64,000 nucleotides of DNA from Variovorax sp. OK212. GTDB lineage: Bacteria > Pseudomonadota > Gammaproteobacteria > Burkholderiales > Burkholderiaceae_C. The notes beneath the pieces are model-generated. The model was not told the origin of the DNA and did not search any database. It saw only the letters and a list, made by a program, of their open reading frames with translations. Numbering within the stretch: position 1 is the stretch's first letter; every line of letters starts with the position of its first letter. The DNA lies in the NCBI RefSeq assembly GCF_900112425.1, contig NZ_FOLP01000012.1:141734-205733 (forward strand), in the 5' to 3' direction. The translations under genes were made by a program, and so were the position numbers. Below, in pieces: positions 1-8,069 of the stretch.

Positions 1-238
1 CGCTGCAACGGGTGCTTCTAAGGGGCGAAGTTCCCTTTGTTCCTTCATAAAGACCTTTCTTGAATGCCCCGCTAACGTTTCGGCAAGGCGTGCGTTCAAT
101 TCGACGACTGATGCTGCGACTTGGGCCCGCGGTGTCTCGGCCCGCCCATCCCGAAGATATTGGTTGTGAGGCTTGTTTCGGAGTGAGAGGCGGGAGCAAG
201 GCATTTGGCTGGTTGCACGCCCGGGTATCTCAACCCAT

Positions 239-948
239 TTACGCCGCCTGTTTCTGCTCTACTACGCCGCGCCACTGGCTTAGCAGCGAGGACCGCTTCA
301 CACGCGCCGCCGCAAGGTGGCGAACCTTCACATGTCCGAATCCTCGGATGCCTTCCGGCACCCTGGCAATCTCGACCGCAAGCGGCAGCCTTTTCGATGA
401 CAGATCCACCAGCAACCCTTCGATGCAAACGCGGTACTCGCTGATCAGGGCCCGCTCAGTCTTGCGCTCTTCCGTCCGACCAAACGGGTCCAGGGCGGTG
501 CCGCGCAGCCACTTGAGCCTTGTGAGCAGGGCAAAAGCCCACCGCATCCAAGGCCCGTAGGGCTTCTTGAGCAGTTCCCCTTTCTCGTTCGTCTTGGCAA
601 GCAGCGGCGGAGCCAGGTGATGGACGACCCTCACGTCTCCCTCGAACATGTCGGTCAATTTTCTCGTGAACGTCGTATCGGTGTGCAGGCGCGCGACTTC
701 ATACTCACCGACGCGGAGGACTCGACCACTTCCTGGATCGTCTTCATCCCCATCCACACGCCTGAGAAACGGCTCATGGCGATCCTCGCATCGTGCCACC
801 CTCGCTCCTCGGTGTATCGGATCGTCGCCATGTGATCCGAAAAAACCCGGCCGAACCCAGGGGTCTGAAGTTGCCGTGCCCGCTCCTCAGGCTCCGCGGG
901 CTCCGCACACGCCTCGACCGCAAAGGCCGGGGACAAATCGTCGTTCAT
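239..948 (-). pseudogene. Hybrid remnant: branched-chain aminotransferase 5' end joined to indolepyruvate oxidoreductase pieces
   Basis: The reading starts at 948 after a GGAGA ribosome site. The first 50 or so residues resemble the N-terminus of a branched-chain aminotransferase (PGFGR..SDHMATIRYTEERGWHDARI). At about 790 it changes to an internal piece of an indolepyruvate:ferredoxin oxidoreductase (FSGVWMGMKTIQEVVESSA). Near 700 the frame shifts and the match jumps to the C-terminal part of the same large enzyme (EYEVARLHTD, HLAPPLL, GTALDPFGRTEERK, IRGFGHVKVRHL), ending at 239. The oxidoreductase is usually about 1150 residues, so most of its middle is gone. This is a fossil made by at least two deletions or fusions. 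No function is expected. Confidence 0.75.
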
Positions 949-1068
949 GGGTATCTCCAAGCAATGTTTCGGGATTCGAACGAGCCGAAATCCCGCTATC
1001 AAGCAGGGAGATCTTAGAAACTATCGTGCGCAATTTGGAGCCAAAGTAACCAGTCTTATTTGGAATAC

Positions 1069-1083
1069 TGGAATAATATTCCA
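1069..1083. promoter_or_regulatory. AT-rich palindrome, candidate Lrp-type operator
   Basis: TGGAATA-A-TATTCCA is a perfect 7-bp inverted repeat around one base. It sits in a sharply AT-rich stretch (about 1045-1095) upstream of the minus-strand aminotransferase remnant and 390 bp upstream of an Lrp/AsnC gene. A further TTTGGAATA half lies at 1059-1067. Lrp-family proteins bind AT-rich palindromes of about 15 bp, so this may be the operator of the neighbouring regulator. The link to that regulator is inference. Confidence 0.4.
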
Positions 1084-1472
1084 ATATTTTCTGTTTTTGA
1101 AGCATTCATGACCACCTAGTCCAAATCGCTTTGGAAGTGCGCCTCTTTAAGCGGCCCACACGTCAAGCGATGCACTTGCCGGGCACAAAGGCAACCCACT
1201 AACCTCAACAGCTGGAACAATACTGCCGCTGGATAGCAAACACCGCGGCCCCGGATCACGCGCTCCAATACGGGGGCGATCTTGTCGGCATGTCCTCTGC
1301 CATCTATCTGAATGCCACAGCGCTCGATAGCACCTGCTAACGCACACACCTGGCTCTGCAGGACGCCAACGAAAGGCCTATCGATCCATTCTATGTATCC
1401 ACACCCCGGGTCTGGCAATGGACGCGCCTTTGCGAACCAAAACCCCAAAAACTACGGATTTCAAGCAACACC
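1084..1472. other. Intergenic stretch, no gene supported
   Basis: I see only unconvincing open frames here. The sequence shows no recognisable protein family, terminator or RNA. It should contain the promoter of the Lrp/AsnC gene at 1473. Confidence 0.4.
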
Positions 1473-1937
1473 ATGCCAATTGAACTTGACACGATAGACC
1501 GGCGAATTCTGCTGGTACTGCAGCGTGACGGCCGCATCCAGAACACTGATCTCGCGCGCGAGGTCGGGCTTTCCCCATCGCCTTGCCTACGCCGCGTGCG
1601 GATCCTCGAAGAAGCAGGGGTCATCAGTCGCTACGTCGCAGTGATTGACCCCGCCAAAGTAGGGGTAGGCCAAACCTTCTTCATCCGGATCTGGTTGCAG
1701 GCACAGGACGAGAAGACCGTGCAACGCTTCGCTGATGCGATGGCCGGGTTGCCCCAGGTCGTTGAGTGCTATCTGATGCTGGGCGACTGCGACGCTCTGG
1801 TGCGCGTCGTAGCGAGGGACATCGAGGACTACAGACGCTTCCAGAGTAAGAATCTGACCCGCGACATCGGCATTCAGAACATGAAAACCGACGTGCCGAC
1901 GCAGACAGTTAAACAGTCGTATGCGCTCCCCCTATAG
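1473..1937 (+). CDS. Lrp/AsnC family transcriptional regulator
   Basis: This 154-residue protein has the usual size and plan of the family. An N-terminal helix-turn-helix covers about residues 5-55 (LDTIDRRILLVLQRDGR, LAREVGLSPSPCLRRVRILE), and a C-terminal ligand-binding RAM domain covers about 70-150 (FFIRIWLQ, VVECYLMLGDCDALVRV). Such proteins sense amino acids or related metabolites and usually control a divergent or adjacent amino-acid gene. The nearest candidate target, an ilvE/indolepyruvate oxidoreductase locus facing away from it, is now a fossil, so this regulator may be an orphan. The ATG at 1473 places the helix-turn-helix at the normal distance from the N-terminus. Confidence 0.9.
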   Translation: MPIELDTIDRRILLVLQRDGRIQNTDLAREVGLSPSPCLRRVRILEEAGVISRYVAVIDPAKVGVGQTFFIRIWLQAQDEKTVQRFADAMAGLPQVVECYLMLGDCDALVRVVARDIEDYRRFQSKNLTRDIGIQNMKTDVPTQTVKQSYALPL

Positions 1938-2024
1938 ACGCCTGCGAGTCCACACAAAACTTCTTCGGCACGCCGCCGTCAACATTTGATTCGGCGTCGT
2001 GCCATAGCTGCCGACCAGGGGGCG

Positions 2025-2890
2025 CCATTTCCACGCGTGCGAGATCGCTCTCTGGATCCCATGGCTGTCCATGCCGAGGTGGATGCCCAACGTGCCAAGC
2101 TGACAATGCGCCAGAGGTTACAACCTGCCTATAGCACGTTGCTCGACGCGCTTGCTGCGTCGGCGTTGCCGTTCGAGGAGGGCCTGCAGAAGGAGCGCGA
2201 GCTCTTCCTCGGCCTGATGCCGACCACCGCCGCACGCGCGCTGCGCTACCAGTTCAAGGCCGAGCGCGACGCAAGCAAGCTGCCCGAAAAATGGCAGGCA
2301 CCGCCGCGCCCGGTGCGTACAGTTGCGGTGGTCGGTGCCGGCACGATGGGGGCGGGAATCGCGATTGCCGCGCTTGACGTTGGCCTGTCCGTTCTGCTGC
2401 TGGAACAAGATGGCGCCGCACTCGAGCGCGGCCGCGAGCGCGTCACTGGGCACTATCAGGGACGCGTGGCGGCGGGCAAGATGGCGGCTGAGAAGGCGGC
2501 CGATAACCTGGCGCGCCTGACTCCCACTGTGGAGTGGAGGCAGCTGCAGGGGGCCGATTTGGTGATCGAAGCGGTGTTCGAGGACCCCGCCGTCAAGCAG
2601 GCGGTGTTTCGCCAGATCGGCGCCCACGCACGGCCCGGCGCAGTGCTCGCGACCAATACGTCCTATCTGGACGTCGATGCGATCGCGGCGGCAACGTCGC
2701 GTCCGCAAGACGTGGTGGGCATGCACTTTTTCAGTCCGGCCAATGTGATGAAGCTGCTCGAGGTGGTTCGTGGCAGCCTGACGGAGGCTAACGTCGTCGC
2801 CACCGGCATGGCATTGGGTTCCGTACTCAAGAAGATGCCTGTGCTGACCGGCAATGCCTTTGGCTTCATTGGCAATCGGATCTACAACGC
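2025..2890 (+). pseudogene. 3-hydroxyacyl-CoA dehydrogenase (FadB/FadJ type), both ends lost
   Basis: The open frame (1986-3011) carries the linker of a multifunctional fatty-acid oxidation protein (ALPFEEGLQKERELF) followed by an NAD-binding 3-hydroxyacyl-CoA dehydrogenase domain. Visible motifs are VAVVGAGTMGAGIA, DLVIEAVFED, TNTSYLDV, VGMHFFSPA, MKLLEVVRG and the start of GNRIYNA. The enoyl-CoA hydratase half that normally precedes the linker is absent. The C-terminal helical domain stops at about 2890, where the reading enters an IS3 transposase on the other strand. The NAD fold alone would not be active. This is a beta-oxidation gene broken by insertion and deletion. Confidence 0.85.
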
Positions 2891-3117
2891 CTGCTGCAGC
2901 GGCTGCTTGAGCAGATGGTGCAGCTTGCGTGCGCCCAACCGGGGCTGGCGCAAGCGCACCTCCCGAACGAGCTCGATCACCGTGTCGGCGCGCGCACAGC
3001 GCTGCTGCTGATGCTGCAACTGCTGGTAGTAGGCTTGGCGGCTGACGCCCCAATGGCGGCAAGCCCTCGTCACGCTCAGCCCCGGGAGGAGCTCTTGCGT
3101 GAGGACTTGCCCGAAGG
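2886..3117 (-). pseudogene. IS3 OrfB (transposase) N-terminal fragment
   Basis: Read in the -1 frame relative to OrfA, this gives the helix-turn-helix start of an IS3 OrfB (VTRACRHWGVSRQAYYQQ, then REVRLRQPRLGARKLHHLL). It stops at about 2886 inside the former hydroxyacyl-CoA dehydrogenase gene. It would be made only as an OrfA-OrfB fusion through the A6G slippery run at 3118-3124. The integrase domain is absent. Confidence 0.8.
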
Positions 3118-3486
3118 CTTTTTTACGATGCGCACCCCGTAGTCCTTCTTCAGGACGTTGATCACCGCTTCGAACAGCTGAGCCTTCTCATTGGCATCGC
3201 GAAGCTGGACTTCGAGGGCCTTGATCTTTTGCTCGGGGGTCAGTGGTGCAGTGGGTGCAGATGAGGATTTCTTGATCGGTACTGGCATGGGCAGCCCAGA
3301 TGATGCCCAACCCCAGCTCTGGCGGCCATGCTTGCGCAGCCACACCAGCACCGTCGAGCGGCCCTGGATGCCGTAGCGCGCCTGAGCCTGCTTGTACGTG
3401 AGCTCGCCTTTTTCTACCTGATCGACCACCGACAGCTTAAAAGCCAGCGTGTAGTCCCGCTGCGTGCGTTTGACGCCTGATTCCAT
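3076..3486 (-). CDS. IS3-family OrfA (helix-turn-helix protein)
   Basis: This 136-residue protein has an IS3 OrfA layout. The N-terminal helix-turn-helix includes DYTLAFKLSVVDQVEKGEL, YKQAQARYGIQGRST and VLVWLRKHG. A Pro/Ala-rich linker follows, and then a leucine-zipper-like helix (LTPEQKIKALEVQLRDANE, LFEAVINVLKKDYGV). I prefer the start at 3486 over 3519 because the extra 11 residues do not look like OrfA. Near its end is the slippery heptamer A-AAA-AAG (minus strand, 3124 to 3118), where IS3 elements shift -1 to make the OrfAB transposase. With OrfB truncated, OrfA can act only as a DNA-binding relic. Confidence 0.85.
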   Translation of the reverse strand: MESGVKRTQRDYTLAFKLSVVDQVEKGELTYKQAQARYGIQGRSTVLVWLRKHGRQSWGWASSGLPMPVPIKKSSSAPTAPLTPEQKIKALEVQLRDANEKAQLFEAVINVLKKDYGVRIVKKPSGKSSRKSSSRG

Positions 3487-3546
3487 TGACTTGCCTTTTC
3501 TTGAGGGAAAAGGCGTCAACCCAGATCAGGACGGGTCAACCGCATG

Positions 3547-3583
3547 AAAAAAGCCGCCGGCCCGAAAGGGCCGGCGGCTTTTT
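3547..3583. terminator. Strong bidirectional Rho-independent terminator
   Basis: An 11-bp perfect GC stem (GCCGCCGGCCC / GGGCCGGCGGC) closes on a GAAA tetraloop at 3553-3578. A6 precedes it and T5 follows it, so it can work on both strands. It insulates the IS3 remnant from the CaiB operon starting at 3729. Confidence 0.85.
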
Positions 3584-3728
3584 CGCTCCCCTTGAACCAT
3601 GGAAGGCAGCCTTGACGCAGTGGAGGGTTAACAGAGTACTTCCCCGTTGCGCGCCAAATCATCCATACCTAGCCGCGATACCCATATCAAAAGATTCTAT
3701 CCACCAACAGGTTCGACCCATCTAAAGT

Positions 3729-4976
3729 ATGGATTCAACGCCAACGGAAATTATGAAATCCCTACCGCTTTCTGGAATCAAAGTTTTAGACTTGACGCGG
3801 GCCTTGTCAGGGCCATTCTGCACGATGATCCTCGCCGATTTAGGTGCCGATGTGATCAAGGTTGAACCGGCTCCGCACGGAGACATGATTCGCCAATGGG
3901 GACCATTCAAGGACGGGGAGAGTATTTACTACCTGTCCGGCAACAGGAACAAGCGAAGCTTGGCGCTTAATTTTCGAGACCCCTCGTGCAAGGAGACTTT
4001 GTTGAAAATGATCGAGAGCTCCGATGTGGTCGTCGAAAACTTTCGGCCCGGGGTTGTCGAGAATATTGGCATCAGTGAGCAAATCGCGCGGGCTATCAAT
4101 CCGAGATTAATCTGGACAAGCATCACTGGCTACGGATCGAAGGGGCCGAAGGCAACGTGGCCTGGGTTCGATCAGATTGCGCAAGGGGAAGCCGGATTCA
4201 TGAGCTTTACTGGAACGCCAAGTTCCGGGCCTCAAAGAGTTGGAGTCGCCATCGGCGACCTTACGTCAGGCATGTGGGCAGCACTTGGAGTCATTGCTGC
4301 TCTCTACCAGCGAAGTTCCACCGGCTCGGGGCAACGGGTCGAAACCTCGTTGCTCGAAAGTCTGGTTGGTTTGCTGAGCGTGCAGGGACAGCGGTATTTG
4401 TCTGCTGGCGAGGTCCCGCAACTCTCGGGAAACGTACATCCCGTGATCTCACCTTATGGAGCGTTTCAAGCAAAGGATGGATTGCTTAATATCGGAGCAG
4501 CAACCCAACAGCAGTGGGAGAAGTTGGCCCGACTCCTTTCGTTGGAGCCCTTAATTAAGGACGATAAATTTCTAGATAACGCAGCAAGAATCACCAACAG
4601 GAACGAGTTAAAGACGCTCATTGAAGACCGTCTCGACCAGAAACAGCGGGCAGAGTGGATTCCCGATATGGTCGCACTTGGCATACCCGCTGGAGCGATC
4701 AATGACATACAGGCCGTGTTTGAGGACGAGCAAGTTAAAGCAACTGGAATTATTGAAGAAATTCACCACCCCGTGCTTGGGAAGATTCGTCAGGTTGGAT
4801 CGCCGATACGAATGGACGCTTTGAAAGCTGGCAGCATTCACCGCGCTCCGCCTATTCTTGGGCAACATAGCGAAGAGATTCTCGGCGAGTTTGGCTATAC
4901 AGCCGGTGAAATCGAACACCTGCTTCGTAGCGGCGCAATCGTGCAGTCAGACGTCGATGCCGTTGTGAGTACTTAG
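3729..4976 (+). CDS. CaiB/BaiF family CoA-transferase
   Basis: This 415-residue protein is a typical class III CoA-transferase, which moves CoA between carboxylic acids. Motifs in order: SGIKVLDLTRALSGPFCTM, LADLGADVIKVEPAP, YYLSGNRNKRSLALNF, SDVVVENFRPGVVE, and PGFDQIAQGEAG, where Asp148 matches the catalytic aspartate. Later come VETSLLESLVG and SPYGAF. It is the first gene of a same-strand run CaiB-LysR-Bug-crotonase with gaps of only 10-24 bp, so it probably activates an imported acid that the crotonase then processes. The substrate is unknown. GC is visibly lower than in the CaiB gene at 53.7 kb, so this block was probably acquired separately. An ATG at 3753 is an alternative start. Confidence 0.93.
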   Translation: MDSTPTEIMKSLPLSGIKVLDLTRALSGPFCTMILADLGADVIKVEPAPHGDMIRQWGPFKDGESIYYLSGNRNKRSLALNFRDPSCKETLLKMIESSDVVVENFRPGVVENIGISEQIARAINPRLIWTSITGYGSKGPKATWPGFDQIAQGEAGFMSFTGTPSSGPQRVGVAIGDLTSGMWAALGVIAALYQRSSTGSGQRVETSLLESLVGLLSVQGQRYLSAGEVPQLSGNVHPVISPYGAFQAKDGLLNIGAATQQQWEKLARLLSLEPLIKDDKFLDNAARITNRNELKTLIEDRLDQKQRAEWIPDMVALGIPAGAINDIQAVFEDEQVKATGIIEEIHHPVLGKIRQVGSPIRMDALKAGSIHRAPPILGQHSEEILGEFGYTAGEIEHLLRSGAIVQSDVDAVVST

Positions 4977-4986
4977 GCTAGATCAC

Positions 4987-5922
4987 ATGGAGCTTCGCCA
5001 ACTACGATATTTTATTGCCATTGTCGAGTGTGGCTCTCTCACTCGCGCGGCTGCTCAAGTGAACATTGTGCAACCCGCTCTAAGTAGGCAGATTTCGATG
5101 TTGGAAGAAGAGCTCAATACATCGCTTCTTGCACGGAGTGCGCGCGGCGTAGCGCCGACAGAATCCGGCATGGCGCTATTTCGTCACGCAAGGCGAATTA
5201 TTCAGCTGGCGGACAACACAAAAGAAGCGCTCAAGGATTCGGACCTTGTGGTTTCAGGAAGAGTTAGGCTCGGAATGCCGTCAAGCATTGCGATGGCGAT
5301 AGCGCCGACGTTAATAGGAAGTTTGAAGGCGCAATTTCCTCAAATCGCGCTAGAGATCCACGAAGCACCTAGCATATTGCTAGCGTCCAATCTATCGAAC
5401 AATAAAATTGATATCGGGATTTTGGTTGACGAGCCGATAATGCCCGGTTTGCAATATACCTCATTGCTGGAAGAAAGATTGTGCTTTGTGCAGTCGAAGT
5501 CCAAGCCCTTGATTAAATGTGGTCCTCTCATGGCTGCGAACAGCCTGGTCGGGATTCCTTTCTACCTGCCGACCCAGGCAACTACCCTCAGAGTCGCGAT
5601 CGACGACCTCTTTCGTCGACTAGGAAGCAAGCCGGTAGTCTATGCGGAGGCGAGTTCTATCAATACGCTTCTGAACCTGGTCGTTGAAGGGGATGCCGCT
5701 ACCTTGTTGGTTCCCTCCGCTTTCACGAGTCAGTGGGCCAGAAGGGCAATTAGTTGGGCCCTCATTGAGCCGGCGGTTATTCGCCGCGTCCATGTGGCGA
5801 CCTCCGTCATGAATGAACTATCTATGGCTGCGACGACGGTGAAAGGTGCCATAGCCCTAGTAACAGAGCAACTCATAAATGCAAAGAAATGGCCTGAAGC
5901 CAACAGCATTGTGAAGCCGTAA
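4987..5922 (+). CDS. LysR family transcriptional regulator
   Basis: This 311-residue protein begins with a standard LysR helix-turn-helix (MELRQLRYFIAIVECGSLTRAAAQ, QPALSRQISMLEEEL). A co-inducer-binding domain follows from about residue 90 (VRLGMPSSIA, LEIHEAPS, KIDIGILVDEP, LCFVQSKSKPL). It starts 10 bp after the CaiB stop and lies 24 bp before a Bug-type binding protein. It is therefore co-directional and embedded in the operon, rather than divergent as most LysR genes are. It probably regulates the operon in response to the transported acid. Confidence 0.93.
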   Translation: MELRQLRYFIAIVECGSLTRAAAQVNIVQPALSRQISMLEEELNTSLLARSARGVAPTESGMALFRHARRIIQLADNTKEALKDSDLVVSGRVRLGMPSSIAMAIAPTLIGSLKAQFPQIALEIHEAPSILLASNLSNNKIDIGILVDEPIMPGLQYTSLLEERLCFVQSKSKPLIKCGPLMAANSLVGIPFYLPTQATTLRVAIDDLFRRLGSKPVVYAEASSINTLLNLVVEGDAATLLVPSAFTSQWARRAISWALIEPAVIRRVHVATSVMNELSMAATTVKGAIALVTEQLINAKKWPEANSIVKP

Positions 5923-5946
5923 ATTCCCTGAACCAATGGAGACAAT

Positions 5947-6903
5947 ATGAATATTCTAGGAAAAATTATTGCAGTCGCCGCATGTGGCGCATTTTCTTGT
6001 GCTGCGATGTCGCAGCAAACACAGCCGATTCGTTTGGTTGTAACGTTCGCGGCCGGTGGCGGCACGGACTCAGTCGCGCGACGCTTAAATGTGGCGCTCG
6101 GGGAAAAGTTGGGCCGCTCAGTAATTGTGGAGAATCGACCTGGTGCAGGAGGCAGTGTAGCAACTGACTTTGTTGCTAAAAGCGCAGCCGATGGCAATAC
6201 AATCTTATTGACGACGTCCTCGCATAGCATCAACCAAGCTCTATACCCAAAGCTGCCATTCGATACTCAACGTGATCTGAGGGGCGTGACGTATATCGGG
6301 ACGGTTCCCCAGGTGCTGGCGGTACATCCGGGTAGCCCGGTGAAATCCCTTAAGGACTTTTTGCAGGCGTGTCGGCAGGATCCAAAATTATGTCTTTATG
6401 GTTCGGGAGGCATTGGAGTACCTGGACATTTGGCGGGCGAGGTGCTTGCCTCTGCCGCGGCAATTCAACTTGTGCATGTGCCTTACCGGGGGGCAGCTCC
6501 TGCCATTACAGATGTAGCTGGAGGACAAGTGCCCGCAATGTTCGGAACATTGAGTGCAGTTCTTCCGCAAATTCAGTCCGGTAGGCTCCGAGCTCTTGCT
6601 GTCACTTCTTCCAAGCGGCTCCCGGTTTTGCCGAATGTTGAGACAATTGCCGAGACATTTCCTGAATATATGGAAGACACATGGTTTGGCACGTTTGTCC
6701 CACGCAACACCCCTGACGCTTTGGTTGAAAAGATCCACCAAGCAACGCTTGCAGCGCTGAAAGAGCCGTCAGTGAAGGCAAGTCTCGATGCACAGACGGT
6801 TCAAGTAGTCGGAAGCGGTCCAGAGGAACTTGATAAAATTGTCGCCCGCGAGATCGTTTCCGTAAGCAAAGTGATCAAAAGTCGAGGCATCCGGCCTGAA
6901 TAA
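5947..6903 (+). CDS. Tripartite tricarboxylate transporter substrate-binding protein (Bug family)
   Basis: This 318-residue exported protein has a signal peptide (about residues 1-22, ending CAAMSQQ). The Bug solute-binding fold follows: PIRLVVTFAAGGGTDSVARR, SVIVENRPGAGGSVATD, VHVPYRGAAPAITDVAGGQV and LRALAVTSSKRLPVLPNV. Bug proteins bind carboxylic acids in the periplasm for TctAB-type permeases, but no permease gene is nearby, as is common for orphan Bug genes. GGAGA precedes the ATG at 5947. The operon partners (CaiB and a crotonase) suggest that its ligand is the acid activated to a CoA thioester. Confidence 0.93.
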   Translation: MNILGKIIAVAACGAFSCAAMSQQTQPIRLVVTFAAGGGTDSVARRLNVALGEKLGRSVIVENRPGAGGSVATDFVAKSAADGNTILLTTSSHSINQALYPKLPFDTQRDLRGVTYIGTVPQVLAVHPGSPVKSLKDFLQACRQDPKLCLYGSGGIGVPGHLAGEVLASAAAIQLVHVPYRGAAPAITDVAGGQVPAMFGTLSAVLPQIQSGRLRALAVTSSKRLPVLPNVETIAETFPEYMEDTWFGTFVPRNTPDALVEKIHQATLAALKEPSVKASLDAQTVQVVGSGPEELDKIVAREIVSVSKVIKSRGIRPE

Positions 6904-6919
6904 ATCGATTAAACCATTT

Positions 6920-7705
6920 ATGAGCAAAAGTATTCACAGTAATGGTGCAGTGGGGAGTGAAGACGACCCATCACTCTCTATCTCTGGGGGCATTGCAACG
7001 ATTAGTTTCAATCGACCGAGCAAGAAGAACTGCCTGCGTGTGTCAGATATCAAAATCCTCCGCGACATGCTTTCGAAGATAAACGAAAGCGGTGCAGTTC
7101 AAGCTGTTATTTTGCGCTCGCATGGGGATGTCTTTTGCTCCGGCTTCGATATTGGATCGTTGATTAATCTCAGTGAGAGCTCAAATCCGACAGACGATTT
7201 TGGATTTGCCTCTCTATGCGATGAGATTGAGAATCTGGCTCCGATCACGGTTGCGGTGATGCATGCCCCAGTGCTTGGCGGCGGAGTCGATATTGGATTG
7301 TCGTGCGATTTTCGTATTGGCACTGAAGCAGTATATGCACAAGTTCCTGCAGCCCGGCTTGGGATTTCTTACTACGGTTCTGGCTTGGCGCGGTACGTCT
7401 CCCGAACAGGACTTGATGCAGCTAAGAAACTTTTTTTATTAGGCGAGCGCATGGACTTTGACCTACTGAAGCTTAATGGTTACTTAACGCATCAGTGTGC
7501 TTCGGATGATCTGCAAAGCGTTGTCGACCGCGTTTGCGATCAGGTGCAGTCGAATTCTTTGATGGCGCTTCGCACAATGAAGACGTTCCTCAACGCTGCT
7601 GCTCACGCCAAACTCAATATCGACGATGCAAATAGAGCGTTTAGTGCCTCCATCAGGAGCGACGAAGTGGCTGTGTCGACAGCTCGGTTCTTGCGAATGC
7701 GGTAG
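6920..7705 (+). CDS. Enoyl-CoA hydratase/isomerase (crotonase) family protein, divergent
   Basis: This 261-residue crotonase has the oxyanion-hole segments (VFCSGFDIGSLI and GGGVDIGLSCDFRIG) and the family start (GIATISFNRPSKKN). The two hydratase glutamates are not obvious: the first position reads Asp in GGGVDIG, and the usual PE-G-L-P segment is VPAARLGISYYGSGLARYV. It may therefore be an isomerase, hydrolase or decarboxylase rather than a hydratase. It is the last gene of the CaiB-LysR-Bug operon, 16 bp after the Bug stop, and presumably acts on the CoA ester made by CaiB. The reaction is unknown. Confidence 0.88.
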   Translation: MSKSIHSNGAVGSEDDPSLSISGGIATISFNRPSKKNCLRVSDIKILRDMLSKINESGAVQAVILRSHGDVFCSGFDIGSLINLSESSNPTDDFGFASLCDEIENLAPITVAVMHAPVLGGGVDIGLSCDFRIGTEAVYAQVPAARLGISYYGSGLARYVSRTGLDAAKKLFLLGERMDFDLLKLNGYLTHQCASDDLQSVVDRVCDQVQSNSLMALRTMKTFLNAAAHAKLNIDDANRAFSASIRSDEVAVSTARFLRMR

Positions 7706-7924
7706 CCAATTTGGGGTGCAAATCCGGTTGGTTTTTTCGCCGCCACGACACGGAACCGCCTCGTTGTCACTGTTTCGAGATGCCATGACTGCTTCGCGTT
7801 ACGGCGCTGTGGCATCTTGTCGCGCTCGGATCCCATTTGAGAGCAACGGTGCCTACACAGGCAATCTAAGCTTATTGGATTCTGACAAAGCTGCAATGGG
7901 CGCCTTGTCCATCGCTCGACCGCT

Positions 7925-8040
7925 TGGGGCTTGTTTGGCGGCCATGTCGTGTTCGCCGGCCGAGATGAACATCTCGTTGCCGGTGAGTTTGTAGCTGCCG
8001 TAGCGGCCGGTAGCGGTACCGTGCGCGGGAACACGCCGCA
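7925..8040 (-). pseudogene. Acyl-CoA dehydrogenase fragment
   Basis: In the minus strand this short stretch reads GRYGSYKLTGNEMFISAGEHDMA. This matches the middle-domain signature of medium/long-chain acyl-CoA dehydrogenases (typically DGSYKITGTKIFISAGEHD). Frame is lost on both sides. It is a scrap of a beta-oxidation gene downstream of the paaG-like gene on the same strand, which suggests an ancestral operon was cut here. Confidence 0.65.
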
Positions 8041-8069
8041 GTCTCGCTCCCCTTGCCTCGTGATGGAGG

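Larger units (their letters stand above)
2886..3540 (-). mobile_element. IS3-family insertion sequence, partial
   Basis: The left part of an IS3 element lies on the minus strand. It has a complete OrfA (3486 to 3076) and only the first 75 or so codons of OrfB, which end where the hydroxyacyl-CoA dehydrogenase sequence begins. The outer end probably lies between 3490 and 3545, upstream of OrfA. The distal two thirds, including the DDE catalytic core, are missing, so the element cannot move itself. Confidence 0.8.

Noticed and set aside
1116..1448. Minus-strand frame of 110 codons upstream of the Lrp gene
   Set aside because: No family, no ribosome site, and it overlaps the expected Lrp promoter.
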